Positions 46,364-57,160 of a stretch of 64,000 bases of DNA are shown in pieces (position 1 is the stretch's first letter; every line of letters begins with the position of its first letter). The DNA is from Macrolepiota albuminosa. Lineage: Eukaryota; Basidiomycota; Agaricomycetes; Agaricales; Agaricaceae. The notes beneath the pieces are model-generated. The model ran no database searches and was not told where the DNA came from. It saw only the letters and a program-made list of their open reading frames with translations. The stretch lies in the NCBI GenBank assembly GCA_027475525.1, contig JAMWFC010000117.1, positions 5,194,183 to 5,258,182 of the forward strand, in the 5' to 3' direction. Both the position numbers and the translations under genes were made by a program.

Positions 46364-48038
46364 ATGAAGACACCGTCACTACCCACCTTTATGGAACGAA
46401 TAAGCTGGGTTCCCGGTGTAGCATCATCCGGTATAACTGCCATCCCTACCGAGCTGCTGAATACTATTTTCGAATTCGCCGTTGCCAAAACTTTTATTAA
46501 AATTCTTCCATCGAGGAATGAGATGCCGTGGGCTCTCTTATTCGTCTGTGTTCAGTGGACAAGAATAGCTACTAGAAACCACAAGCTCTGGAAGAGGTTC
46601 TGTCTCGACCTGGATGGGACATCTCTCTCGTGGAAGCTATTGAAACTGCTGCAAAGAATGAACGTGGCACGCTATATCACCTGTGTAATGGTTAATCATG
46701 CCGGACGCTTCCCGATACAGATAGATGTAGGTTGGGACCATTTTCTTCCGGCTATTGACATCCATGTGGAGGAACTCACCATGGACCTGTTTGACTTGCC
46801 TATCATCCCATTTCTGTTCCATGGCCCTGAAAATGTTGCGCCTGAAGACACTTTCATTCAATTTCCATCCATCTACCCTCGAAGGTTTTGACTGGACCGA
46901 TACTTTCAATACTATCGTAACTGAAACTGGTCTCTCTGTATTCAAATTCTATGCGGAACTTACGGACACTCAAGATGTGTTCTGGAACCAGTTCCGTGTG
47001 CTATGCATTATTGCAGTGCCAAGACATCCCATGGCATCAGCTGTTATCCGTCCACATCGGATTTCCGGAGATCGATATCGATATGCTACGAGAGTGCCTA
47101 TCGCGTTGTGATTCCCTAGAAAATCTCAGTCTCTGCTTTGACGACACTAAAGCCTCTGACCTCCCAGAGATTACAATTTTACCAAAACGCGAATCTGTAA
47201 AATACGCAAGCATAGCTGCGAGAAGCCTTCATGAGTTAGGAATAGCGTGGACACTGGTTGAAACATGTCCTGCTCAAGAACTTGAACTCCGTCGACGCTA
47301 AAATCCAATTCATCGATCTGCTTAGCGTACTACAGAACTTCAAAAATGTGGAAACATTTGGAACTCGAGTTCATAGACCGCGAGGATTCAGTTGGCGAAC
47401 TGGAAATCCAAAGGTGTTATTTGCCGCACCTCAAATCTCTTCACTTAAAGAGCTTGTATCCCGAGATTCTCTCTATCTTCAAGGTTCCTGTCCTCACAGA
47501 ACTGACTCTCGCCGTGACGGGAGGACACACATCACTCATAACTCCACCTTCACAGATGATAAAGGCTTCTCTCTGCTTAATTACCGTATTTCATTGCTAT
47601 GACTTGAAGGCGGATCCGTTGATTCCATTCAATCGACCGATATGCCGGCCCGACTATTTGAGCTATCGTCAAGAACACTTGGCGAGAGTAGCGAAATTTC
47701 TTGCCAAGTATATGCCTCGCGTGGAACTCGTCCTAGGATTCACTATGGCGCCCGACATCAAGCTTTTGCTGAAAATGGCAGCTGGCCTTGCGCTTCCGCG
47801 TCTCCGGGAAATAAGATGTTCTTTACCGTCCTCACATATTGACCTTCTATTGGATGTCATTGAAGCTCGCGCTGAAGGAAGGGGACGCAAAGGGAGGCTC
47901 TGGAAGGTTTCTGTGGCTATAGACGGTACGATATCAGAGCGTACAAAAGCTCGAATGGACGCAGTAGTAAAGGACTCTGGCATAAAATTTGAAAAGAAGG
48001 AATATAACATACCAACAGTCGAGGTGGTGTTCATATGA
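46364..48038 (+). pseudogene. F-box/LRR-like protein with several frame changes
   Basis: The ATG at 46364 opens a reading with an F-box near residues 25-75 (ITAIPTELLNTIFEFAVA ... ALLFVCVQWTRIATRN ... LWKRFCLDLD). F-box proteins link substrates to SCF ubiquitin ligases, and the type common in mushrooms has degenerate leucine-rich repeats behind the F-box. The leucine-rich part is spread over frames: LKTLSFNFHPSTLEGFDW (46840-46960), WHQLLSVHIGFPEID with CDSLENLSLCFDD (47010-47160), NLNSVDAKIQFIDLL (about 47280), then LELEFIDREDSVGELEI to the stop at 48038. At 47355 one extra A appears to shift NVE-HLELEF. At least three other switches (near 46835, about 46970 and about 47275) lack convincing introns. 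It is likely a pseudogene; sequence error is possible. Confidence 0.6.
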
Positions 48039-49933
48039 TCATTAATCCATACGCATCATGAATAATCTATGGATGGTCAATCGGCCTACAAAGAGGCACA
48101 TTCGATAAACTAGCGCTCATTCATTACGATTTTTGACGTCACCAACAGCAGACATCGACGAGTATAGATGATAGCATGCTACCTCTTTTGTAGCGAAGAA
48201 CAAATTCTGACCCACCCGCTTTGATACGTTTCGAGCATGCGTTGATTTATGACATTTCCTGCATGACAGTGCTGTGTTCTTGCAGTGATATGACGGTCAG
48301 GCGAAGTAGCCGTGTGGTGGTAGGCAAAGATGATGCCTTCGTTTCCACAAGCTTCATGAGACATTCCAAACATTCGAGATGGCTTGATAGAGTTTAGTGC
48401 CTGTATAAGTATCAGCATGTAGTTAGAAAAAGCAGAGTGGTAATAAAAACACATCTAATGCATGATCATGGCCTCTTAAAGCCTGATCAAGATGTTCTCA
48501 CTCAAAAAAGCTCTCAACTATATGCTTTTTAACATTGATCCTTGAGATCACAAGCAATCAAAAAATACTTTACAAATTTGAGGTCGACTCCACGTAGCTC
48601 AGAATACTTTGGAGGTGCGTAGGAGGTATTGAGGTATTGAGGTCCGGTCATGCAGTATCGCAGATCTAAGTGGTTCTATATTCGTAAATAGACGCATGAC
48701 CTCTGGTGCGGTTCCTCTGTTAGGTACTATTACTCTTGACATAAGAAACCTCCCTAAACTCCCATCGAACAGCAAATACCGACCTGTCTTAGGTGACGTC
48801 AGCATTGACAGGTATGTGGTGCGAATGAGTGATAACTTACGACAAGGGACTGGGTCAGAATAGACGGAATAGACAGAACGTTACAGACTGAATGGGAGCC
48901 GAAGAAGCGAGAAGTAAGGTCCATGTGTCCGACACTGAAGGACCGAAACGTTGGATTTCTCATACGATCTATACAGCGGCAAGCTCGGCAACGCGAGAGT
49001 TGTAAGAGATGAATGGTTATGTCAATGCACCCTCCTCTCACACGTCAAAATAAGTCTTCCGTTCTCCAGTTTCTCCTCTTCCGGTTTGCTTATCCTTGTC
49101 ACCTGGCCGTGAACGTAGCACGTTTCCTTGTAATCCATTACTCCCTTCTCAGTAATCTGTCCTCTATGCCCTTCTACACTGGACTCCCTGGAAGTTCTCT
49201 AATGCCTTTTGGAATTATCGCTCTTGAAATTCCATGGGTGCGGCCTCAATCAGAGAGCTAACTGCAACTCAAATCACGTCGTTGAAGAGCAAAAGTGCAA
49301 TAAATCTTACCGAAACCCTGTTCTTAATTGCTTACTTCTTCTGGGAAACATTCCTCTATGCCGCGCGCCTTAGTTGAATGTCTAACGACTTCTTCACCTT
49401 TGATTGGCCGAGATCAACCGGGGTGGTCCAGACACAAACCCTGCTTTCAGCTGTATTTGTTCACACTCAAATTCTACCGGCGTGCCGGAAACGATGGAGC
49501 ATCAAATTTCGATCAAAGAATTGCTCAAGATCTTAAGACAAAGAAAAATGACAGGCTCCTTGGACATCCTTATGGAGGAAAATACTACCTGCGCACTATC
49601 GTCGATTCATCCACCACTTTTCACTACTTTTTGTTATGTGTTTATGGTCGTCAGAATATATTCACAAATTTGATTCACTGTTTCACAAAATGACCAAGTC
49701 ATATATACGCCACGCTATCTTCCATCCGGGCTAGCCTGGGGGGAAATGTCAACTTTCGATATCTTGATCCTTCCTTTCTGTGGAACATTTATATCAATTG
49801 TGCAACTAGGTGTGCTTTATACATGACGACCAGCCACCTATGCGTGTTACAAGTATACATGTGTGGTTAAATTGACTTTAAAACGAAGAACCGAAAATCT
49901 TGTTGTATGAGCAGGACTAAATGCCATGGAAAA
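48039..49933. other. Intergenic or unrecognised, 1.9 kb
   Basis: Reverse-strand readings at 49041-48599 (FLMSRVIVPNRGTAPEVMRL and others) and forward readings at 49013-49693 carry no motif I recognise. No repeat structure is apparent. Confidence 0.35.
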
Positions 49934-50497
49934 CTAACGTGCTCTCCAATCCACTCCAATTTGACGTATTTCCTCACGTATCATTGCCATCTGATTAGTA
50001 GCTCAATATTGTAAACAGGGAGAAAATGAAGAAGAGATATCACCTCGATTTGTGTGTCCAACGATTGAATGTCCCTCATGATCGCTCGAGCGTGAAAGAT
50101 ATGACCGGCAAGAAAAAGGCGGAATTCCTGCCACGCAGTTGATGCTTCGAGAGTTTTCTGGCGAAATTCAAGTATGCGAAGTCTCACACTTGATGAATAT
50201 GTCAGTCGCAATCTTGTGGTCAAGGAAAGCGCCCAAGACTCACTTGTTAAGTGACAATCTGAACTTATGAACATCAGTCGCATTACAGGTGTGTTCAATT
50301 TCATAGAATCGGCAAGAAACTTCACGAAGACTATTTGCGACGCGTAGAACTACTGCTTTTGGTCTAGCGTAGTCAATGAGGGTCCTCATGATGTACGATG
50401 CCATGATCATACTGATTGCTAAGCCAACACTATGCGGGGGTAATATTGCACTGAGGGTCGGCCATACGACAGGCGATGCAAAGAGACGAGAGTACAT
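49934..50497 (-). CDS. Paralog D: small three-exon putative membrane protein, function unknown
   Basis: Exons 50497-50244 (254 bp), 50188-50044 (145 bp) and 49990-49934 (57 bp); 151 aa. Introns GTGAGT...CAAG (55 bp) and GTGATA...ATCAG with a CTACTAAT branch region (53 bp). Starts MYSRLFASPVVWPTLSA; hydrophobic segment VGLAISMIMASYIMRTLI; then DYARPKAVVLRVANSL and FYEIEHTCNATDVHKFRLSL, matching C closely. Exon 3 encodes MAMIREEIRQIGVDWRAR. Some 100 bp upstream begins the inverted-repeat element 50599-51127, which may lie in its promoter. Function unknown. Confidence 0.72.
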
Positions 50498-50598
50498 TAG
50501 AGATGTATCGAATGCAGTCTCTCTAGACCTGCACTCGCATCACTATTTATACTCACTCCCTGAGGTTTTATGTACTGGATTCAGGCAGGGTCGGTATG

Positions 50599-51127
50599 GG
50601 AAATCCTTGGGGGTTTCTTGAGAAAAACCTGTTAGAAACACGTTATGTAATTTCTAAATTGTTCTTCTCAAGTATTACATAAAATCTATTTTGAAAAACA
50701 GAAAAAAAAAAGTTAAAGTTTCTCAATGATTTCCCTTGAGACAAAGGAAAAATTTTTCTTTCGATTATTCCTGAGATAGAGATAATTAAAATTAATCGTG
50801 TTTCTAGTGTTTTTCTCAAGAAGAAAGTGATGTTTACATTATTGTGTTTCTTTGTGAACACTTGTTGTATTTCTTTCAAGTGTTTTCAAGGGAAAATTCT
50901 TTGTTTCTGTTTACATTATTGTGTTTCTTTGTGAACACTTGTTGTATTTCTTTCAAGTGTTTTCAAGGGAAAATTCTTTGTTTCTCTCACAAAAAACGTA
51001 TTAGAAATTTAACTTTTTTTTTTCTGTTTTTCGAAATAGATTTTATGTAATACTTGAGAAAAACAATTTAGAAATTATATAACGTGTTTCTAACAGGTTT
51101 TTCTCAAGAAACCCCCAAGGATTTCCC
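50599..51127. mobile_element. MITE-like inverted-repeat element, 529 bp
   Basis: The ends GGGAAATCCTTGGGGGTTTC and GAAACCCCCAAGGATTTCCC are exact inverted repeats. Homology continues about 120 bp inward through CTTGAGAAAAACCTGTTAGA and a poly-A/poly-T tract. No coding capacity. No target duplication is evident (TAT left, GAAG right). The centre contains the perfect 77-bp duplication 50831-50985. Confidence 0.85.
50831..50985. repeat. 77-bp tandem duplication no. 7
   Basis: Period 77 with a 78-position exact match (50831-50908 against 50908-50985), starting TGTTTACATTATTGTG. It lies in the loop of the inverted-repeat element. Confidence 0.93.
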
Positions 51128-51205
51128 GAAGTGAATTCTATTGTTATTGCCAATCATCAGCGACCGCCATGCCGATCTTGATTCACTTCGCTGTGGGCAA
51201 CAAAT

Positions 51206-51523
51206 TGTCGCAGCATAATAGCGTAACGATGATGTATTCGTATATAATAGACAATATAATAACTGGAGTCAAGTATCGAGAGATATAAGTACAAGTTTTG
51301 GATAACGTAAGTAAGTAACGCACCTGGAGTCAAGTATCGAGAGATACCTTGACCCCAGATCGAGACAACGTATTTATAGCTATACATAAATAGAGTGAAG
51401 TCATACGTGTATCATAATATCGTAATGTAGATGTAATTTATCAAATAAAAGAAAACATACGAGGATGATGATAAGGTGACATCATAATGATATAGCCGGA
51501 GTTACGCGTCATTTCCGTTGACA
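51206..51523 (-). repeat. 3' LTR of Copia-3
   Basis: 318 bp. In the element's own direction it starts TGTCAACGGAAATGACGC and ends CTGCGACA. The polyprotein stop codon (51502-51504) lies inside it. It contains an internal direct repeat CTGGAGTCAAGTATCGAGAG (51260s and 51320s). Confidence 0.95.
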
Positions 51524-54500
51524 CTCCCACTTGACGGTAACGCAGGCAATATGATTCCCATCTTTGTGCGATATTTTTCAAAAGTTTCTCGTGGCAAGGC
51601 CTTGGTTAACATATCCGCGACCATATTAAGGGTAGAGACATGAGATAACTGCACGTTCCCGCGGGATATGTGTTCCCGAATGAAGTGATAACGTATGTCG
51701 ATGTGTTTGGCTCTAGAATGTCCGACTGGATTTTTCGAGAGGGCAATACTGCCGGTGCTATCGGTATGGATAATAGTGGCGTCGATCTGCTCGAAATCTA
51801 GGTCTTTAAGCAAGTTACGAAGCCAGATAGCTTCTCTCGTTGCGTTGGATGAGGCGATGTACTCGGCCTCAACGGTAGAGGTGGCCGTTACGGACTGCTT
51901 TTTCGATGACCATGAGATCAGGCTACCTTCGAGATCGTAGCACCATCCACTAATCGAGCGTCGGTCGTACGCGTCTTGCGCCCAATTCGCATCACTCCAT
52001 CCCACCAAACGTAACTCGTTGTTTAAAGCGTTTCCCAACCTAAGACAGTATGACCTTGTGCCTTTAAGGTAACGTAAAACTCGTTTGCAGGCCGCTAGAT
52101 GTGGAATGCCAGGATCGTTTGAGAATTGCGCCAACAGGTTAACCGCAAACTGTATGTCGGGACGAGTTTGGGTGGCGTATAGTAACGATCCTATCAATGA
52201 TATGTAATGAATTTGGCCTGCATATAGTTTATAAGTTTCGCGCTCGTCCTCGTTTGATGGGCACTGCAATAAGGATAAATTGTGATTGGTGACCATAGGA
52301 GTCGAGACTGAATGGCACGAAGTCATCCCAAATCGATTCAGGATAGAGTCGATGTAAGCGGACTGGTTCAAATAGATGGTGTGGTTAATGCGATCGCGCT
52401 TGACCTGTATTCCTAGCACGTAGTGTATCTCCCCCAAATCGGTGATGTCGAAATGCTCGTCCATGTCCGTTTTAAATGAGATTATTCGTTTGAGATTTCG
52501 TCCAGCCACGATCATATCGTCCACGTAGATGATGACAATAAGAATGATTTTCCCATTTTCTCGTAGAATATAGAGACAATCGTCAGCAAATGAAGGCACG
52601 AATCCAAGACTTATCATGGTCTCGTGAAGTTTCTCCTTCCACTTCCTCCCTGCCTGCTTAAGACCGTATATGGCCTTAACGAGTCTCCAGTATCGACATT
52701 TTCCTATTCCCGAAGGAGCTCGCATGTAGATATCTTCATCGAGTTCTCCTTCGAGGTAAGCTCCTATTACGTCGATTTGATGGATTTCCAAATCGAGAAT
52801 AGCGGCCAAAGTCAAAAATACGCGAAGAGTGGTAAACTTGGCCACTGAGGAAAACGTTTCGCCGTAGTCGACACCGGGGACTTGGGAGAAACCTTGGGCG
52901 ACGATTCGAGCCTTGTATTTTGCCACATTTCCGTTTTCATCAAGCTTCTCTTTCAATACGACTTTACTTCCCACGGCACGTTTTCCCGGAGGTAAATCAT
53001 CGACTTCTTCAAATACGCCCTTGCTGACGAGTTGATTGTATTCGCTCGCGATAGCCTGCTGCCATTTACTCGCGTTTGCTGATTTCATAGCGTCTTCGAT
53101 AGTAGGTCCCGACACAGCAACGTAAGCGATGTGACCTCCAGATTCGTCGTCGCTGTCTTGTCGAAATCTAATTGGAATCCTTTTTAGACGCGTCGAAGGT
53201 TCGCGGTGAGGCAAATCACTCCATTTTGCTCTTTTCTTTGGTGCGGGAGGCGGATTGGAGGGCAGAGGTTCTGGATTAGAAGTCGATTCTGGCATAGGGG
53301 TTGGATATTGCAATTCCTCAGTGGGTGTCGTAGTATCTGATTCTCTGTCGGAAGACTGAATTTCTCTCAATTGAGTTTCTACTTCCGATTCAGAGGACAC
53401 GTCGGGGATAAGAAACTGTCTGGGAGTTTCGGACTCAGGGTACGTCGCAGTGTTAATGAAGTCATTAATTTCTTGAGTGGTAGACTGTGTCAGTTCAGAG
53501 TCCAGTCGGGCTAGTTCGCTCGGTGTATCATCTTCAAGAAATTCGACGTCTCGTGAGGTAATTAATTTCCCGTTTTCGAGATCCTCCAGTCGGTAACCTT
53601 TGGTTTCATCCGCCCACCAGCCAAGCATGCGTACACGTACAGCACGGGATTCCAACTTGCCTTGACGCACTTCTTTTGGCACATGAGCCCATCCTAATGA
53701 TCCGAAAATTCGTAGGTGGGCGATGTCTGGTTTTCTTCCGTACCATTCGGTGTAAGGAATTTTTCCCTTTAATGCAGAGGTTGGAGTGATGGAGCGAATA
53801 TAAACGGCGTACATGAAAGCCTCTCCCCAGTACCGCAAATCCATCTTAGCGCCATGGAGCATACTTCGGACCATTTCCATAACCACGGCTATAGCTCGCT
53901 CTGCGATTCCATTCTGCTGAGGACGGTATGGGTTTGTGGTTTGATGTCTGATACCGTTTACGGCGCAGAACTTTTGCAGAACCGAATTCACAAATTCGCT
54001 ACCATTATCGGTCCGGATTATTTGTACAAATTTTCCGCCACTGCGTTCGTACAATGCTGTGGTGTCTCGCACGGCGTCGTTAACTTCACTTTTTGACTTT
54101 AAAAGACGACCCGTAGGAAAACGTTTACTCGCCTCCACAGTAAGCATCGCATAGCGGTTACCATCCCAGGTGGGTACGCTTAATGGGCCAGTTAAATCCA
54201 TCACCAGTAATTCATTCAGCTCGTATTCGGTGGGACTCGAGTCAGGAAGAGGAGGTCGTGCTGACTTTCCTTCCGCGCAACCGCTGCAAAGTCGGTCATA
54301 TTCCCGAGGTAATTTAATATTAATTCCGGTTACGAGCTGCTGATCAACCATCGCTTTTATGGTTCGAGGACTGATATGTCCCAGTCGACGATGCCAAAGA
54401 CGCATTGTTGATTCATTGGCTATGAATGCGATATTGTTATTGGTGATGCCCATGGTCATGGTTTCGATTCGATACATCGTCCCATGCGAGCCAATAAGGT

Positions 54501-55839
54501 TGGCATGCAAGAATTCTTGTCCTTTCCATGAGAGGCTGATTCCGTACGCTAGTCCATGTATGGTGGCACCGCTACGCTGAAGTAATCCCAGACTGATAAG
54601 GTTTGCGCCAAGGGTAGGAATGTGCAAAACATCTTGTAACTGTACGTCATTGACTCCATTTGAGAGGCATGTTCGAAACTCGATTGTTCCTTTCCCCATA
54701 ACTGGCAAGACGTTCATTCCTCCCACAGAGATGTGCTGATCCTTTATTCCTTGATAGCTTATGAAGTACGCCACATCTGCCACCATATGGCATGAAGCGG
54801 CACTATCGAGGAGTAATCCGGTAGGCATGCCGTCGTAAGTAGCCATGAAGACTTTTCCGACTTCTCGAGTATCGGACGTGGCAGGAGATATGGTTATATT
54901 GGCTTTCTCGAGGTTTTTGAATTTCCTCGGTTTAGGACATCTCGGACTCCAGTGGCCCTTTTCTCCACAATTGTGGCAGATATCGTCCGGTTTAGGCAAC
55001 CGTTTAGGTTTTCTTTTTGTAATCAACGCTCGTGGCCTGCTCCCACTCGAATTATCACGTCCGGCAGACACGAAGGCCAGGGTTTTGACTGTGGAGTTAT
55101 TTTCGAGAATTAACCTGTCATATACAGATAACAATTCCGTGGTCACGGTTTCGAGAGTCAAAGAGGTACTGCGGGATAGCAAACTTTGTTTGACGACCTC
55201 CCATGTAGGGGAGCGAGGAAGCGAAAGAAGCATAGCATTGAGAATAGTATAATCGTCGATTTTGTGACCAGCTTCGATGAAACGGCGACGGATGCTCATA
55301 TAAAACCCGAGATGATCAGTCAAGGGTGAGTTACCATCCCATTTCTTCGCGTATAACTGCTGATAATAATAGTGGACATTAATGCCACTCTGCTGATCGA
55401 CGTAGTTCTTCCGCATATGTTCCCAGATTTTCTTGGAACTGTCAAGATCGACTATAGTTTCACGCTGGGTGTATTCGATAGAATTGCGAATTAATCCCAT
55501 AGCGGAGTCGTCCTTGTTAAGCCAGTGCTCATGTTTATCACGAGCCGACTGCCAAGTTGTAAAGTCCTTGGATTGTAACGCCTTCATCAAGTCGGATCCC
55601 TCCTTGTAAACGACTTGAGAGGGCTGATCATCGGTAGGGCACGTGGTAGTCATGAGGTCAGTATACTCGGTGGGTGGTTTCGGAGGACGAGGTTCCCTTC
55701 CGGACACTACTCCCCACAAGGCTTTAGCCTGCAGAGCTGACTTCATATTGTCGGACCAGGTATGGTAGTTTGTACCATTAAATTTCGGAAACTGCAAAGT
55801 TTCGGAAGTGCTGGTCTCATTCACGACGGCGGGGCCCAT
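51502..55839 (-). CDS. Copia-3 gag-pol polyprotein, 1445 aa
   Basis: A single open frame from the ATG at 55839, which lies within the primer-binding site, to a stop inside the 3' LTR. Approximate residue positions: Gag from FPKFNGTNYHTWSDNMKSAL (about 20), zinc knuckle CHNCGEKGHWSPRC (about 288), protease LLLDSAASCHM (about 343), GAG-pre-integrase LWHRRLGHISPRTIK (about 505), integrase D,D,E triad in MDLTGPL, RTDNGSEF and NGIAERA (about 548, 613, 646), RT with YGLKQAGRKWKE and the catalytic YVDDMIVAG (about 1106), RNase H with GWSDANWAQ and STVEAEYIASSNA (about 1284-1330). Gag and Pol are in one frame, as in many Copia elements, so the ratio of products must be set post-translationally or by splicing. 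The frame stays open upstream into the 5' LTR; the in-PBS ATG is preferred as the first codon on the genomic RNA. Confidence 0.95.
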   Translation of the reverse strand: MGPAVVNETSTSETLQFPKFNGTNYHTWSDNMKSALQAKALWGVVSGREPRPPKPPTEYTDLMTTTCPTDDQPSQVVYKEGSDLMKALQSKDFTTWQSARDKHEHWLNKDDSAMGLIRNSIEYTQRETIVDLDSSKKIWEHMRKNYVDQQSGINVHYYYQQLYAKKWDGNSPLTDHLGFYMSIRRRFIEAGHKIDDYTILNAMLLSLPRSPTWEVVKQSLLSRSTSLTLETVTTELLSVYDRLILENNSTVKTLAFVSAGRDNSSGSRPRALITKRKPKRLPKPDDICHNCGEKGHWSPRCPKPRKFKNLEKANITISPATSDTREVGKVFMATYDGMPTGLLLDSAASCHMVADVAYFISYQGIKDQHISVGGMNVLPVMGKGTIEFRTCLSNGVNDVQLQDVLHIPTLGANLISLGLLQRSGATIHGLAYGISLSWKGQEFLHANLIGSHGTMYRIETMTMGITNNNIAFIANESTMRLWHRRLGHISPRTIKAMVDQQLVTGINIKLPREYDRLCSGCAEGKSARPPLPDSSPTEYELNELLVMDLTGPLSVPTWDGNRYAMLTVEASKRFPTGRLLKSKSEVNDAVRDTTALYERSGGKFVQIIRTDNGSEFVNSVLQKFCAVNGIRHQTTNPYRPQQNGIAERAIAVVMEMVRSMLHGAKMDLRYWGEAFMYAVYIRSITPTSALKGKIPYTEWYGRKPDIAHLRIFGSLGWAHVPKEVRQGKLESRAVRVRMLGWWADETKGYRLEDLENGKLITSRDVEFLEDDTPSELARLDSELTQSTTQEINDFINTATYPESETPRQFLIPDVSSESEVETQLREIQSSDRESDTTTPTEELQYPTPMPESTSNPEPLPSNPPPAPKKRAKWSDLPHREPSTRLKRIPIRFRQDSDDESGGHIAYVAVSGPTIEDAMKSANASKWQQAIASEYNQLVSKGVFEEVDDLPPGKRAVGSKVVLKEKLDENGNVAKYKARIVAQGFSQVPGVDYGETFSSVAKFTTLRVFLTLAAILDLEIHQIDVIGAYLEGELDEDIYMRAPSGIGKCRYWRLVKAIYGLKQAGRKWKEKLHETMISLGFVPSFADDCLYILRENGKIILIVIIYVDDMIVAGRNLKRIISFKTDMDEHFDITDLGEIHYVLGIQVKRDRINHTIYLNQSAYIDSILNRFGMTSCHSVSTPMVTNHNLSLLQCPSNEDERETYKLYAGQIHYISLIGSLLYATQTRPDIQFAVNLLAQFSNDPGIPHLAACKRVLRYLKGTRSYCLRLGNALNNELRLVGWSDANWAQDAYDRRSISGWCYDLEGSLISWSSKKQSVTATSTVEAEYIASSNATREAIWLRNLLKDLDFEQIDATIIHTDSTGSIALSKNPVGHSRAKHIDIRYHFIREHISRGNVQLSHVSTLNMVADMLTKALPRETFEKYRTKMGIILPALPSSGSVNGNDA

Positions 55840-55843
55840 AACC
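55832..55843 (-). promoter_or_regulatory. Primer-binding site overlapping the start codon
   Basis: GGTTATGGGCCC directly follows the 5' LTR. It is complementary to the anticodon arm of initiator tRNA-Met, the half-tRNA priming known from Drosophila copia. The gag ATG is inside it. Confidence 0.8.
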
Positions 55844-56161
55844 TGTCGCAGCATAATAGCGTAACGATGATGTATTCGTATATAATAGACAATATAATAA
55901 CTGGAGTCAAGTATCGAGAGATATAAGTACAAGTTTTGGATAACGTAAGTAAGTAACGCACCTGGAGTCAAGTATCGAGAGATACCTTGACCCCAGATCG
56001 AGACAACGTATTTATAGCTATACATAAATAGAGTGAAGTCATACGTGTATCATAATATCGTAATGTAGATGTAATTTATCAAATAAAAGAAAACATACGA
56101 GGATGATGATAAGGTGACATCATAATGATATAGCCGGAGTTACGCGTCATTTCCGTTGACA
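55844..56161 (-). repeat. 5' LTR of Copia-3
   Basis: 318 bp, reading the same as the 3' LTR. It should carry the element's promoter; a TATAAATAC-type box is present on the reverse strand near 56012. Confidence 0.95.
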
Positions 56162-57160
56162 CAAATGCCAGATGCTCACAACAACGAAAATGATAATGCC
56201 ACTTCCGCTTACCGGACACCTGACGAAGACGAAAACCTTACGTCTTGTACGGCAGTGCTCAGAGATATTCGCGTAGTTCCTTGAGGGAAGAACTAACAAT
56301 TCTCTTTCTACGTTCGAAGACAACCGTGGGTCTAGATGTAGCGGTTGGGTTCCCGCAATGGAAATGACTGGCAGCACCAGAGCCTCCTCCACTCTGCGTA
56401 ACGGGTCACAGGATAGTAACGATGTTTGTTCTATCGGGAATAAAAGACCAGGAAGTTGCCAGGTTGATGAAGGATTTTAATTCCACGTTGAGTAGTCGGG
56501 TCACGGAGGCGAAATGATCTCCGCACAATCAACCAGACCGCAAGAGCCCATTGTAGTAGGACAAGTTTTCCAGTGTTTGTGGTTTGGCTGAGACCAGCTC
56601 GGAGTATAGATATACCTGAATAAAATAATTCAGTGGGAACCGATTAATGACCCGCGGTGATAAAGAGGGCCTGTGAGAATTTGCAGAATCATTACATGAT
56701 TGCCTCGAATCACGGGGATCTCAAGGATACTGAAGGGAGGAAATGACAATCGTAAATAGTAGCTGATTGCTGCTTCCTGTTGGAGAAGGGAAAAATAAAT
56801 AAATTAATTGTCACTGAAAAGCTTTTTTCACTTGTTTATCGATCAGGTTGGCTTGTATGTCTGATTGAAAACGTGTCGTCATCCGCTTTCATTACATAGA
56901 CCGAAGAACAGGCCGTTATACCCCTCAAATAAACGCACACGAGTGAGCTCGAAAGTTTTCAAGGAAAGGTTTCGAACGCATCCGGGTGATACCACGTGAC
57001 CAGGCGGACCCCACTCCTGATCAGACCGCGTAATCCAATCACCGACAACTTCTTCTGCGGTTTCTCATTTTATTCTCCTGTGAGCTTCGAGGACATAACC
57101 TCTTCGTACGGTCTACTACGTGGCTTAACTCATAAGCTTGGAATCCACTCATTACACGGA
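56162..57160. other. Intergenic region upstream of DSK2
   Basis: No convincing gene. The reverse-strand reading at 56392-56147 lacks an ATG start and recognisable motifs, although it runs up to the Copia-3 insertion point, so a disrupted host exon cannot be excluded. The last few hundred bases should hold the DSK2 promoter. Confidence 0.4.

Larger units (their letters stand above)
51206..56161 (-). mobile_element. Copia-3: intact-looking Ty1/Copia element, TSD CAAAT
   Basis: A 4956-bp element in reverse orientation. Two 318-bp LTRs (51206-51523 and 55844-56161) read the same by eye throughout, and CAAAT flanks the element on both sides (51201-51205, 56162-56166). TG...CA ends are present. 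One uninterrupted polyprotein frame fills the interior. This is the only element here with apparently identical LTRs and an open frame, so it is the youngest insertion and might still be mobile. Confidence 0.96.

Noticed and set aside
55840..56025. The polyprotein frame continues 62 codons upstream of the chosen ATG, through the 5' LTR.
   Set aside because: That stretch is LTR sequence repeated at the other end, and transcription would begin inside the LTR. The PBS-embedded ATG starting MGPA is shared with a second element and fits Gag.
56147..56392. Reverse-strand reading ending at the Copia-3 insertion point, possibly a disrupted exon.
   Set aside because: It begins at a non-ATG codon, and joining it across the excised element meets a stop soon after. 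No motif.
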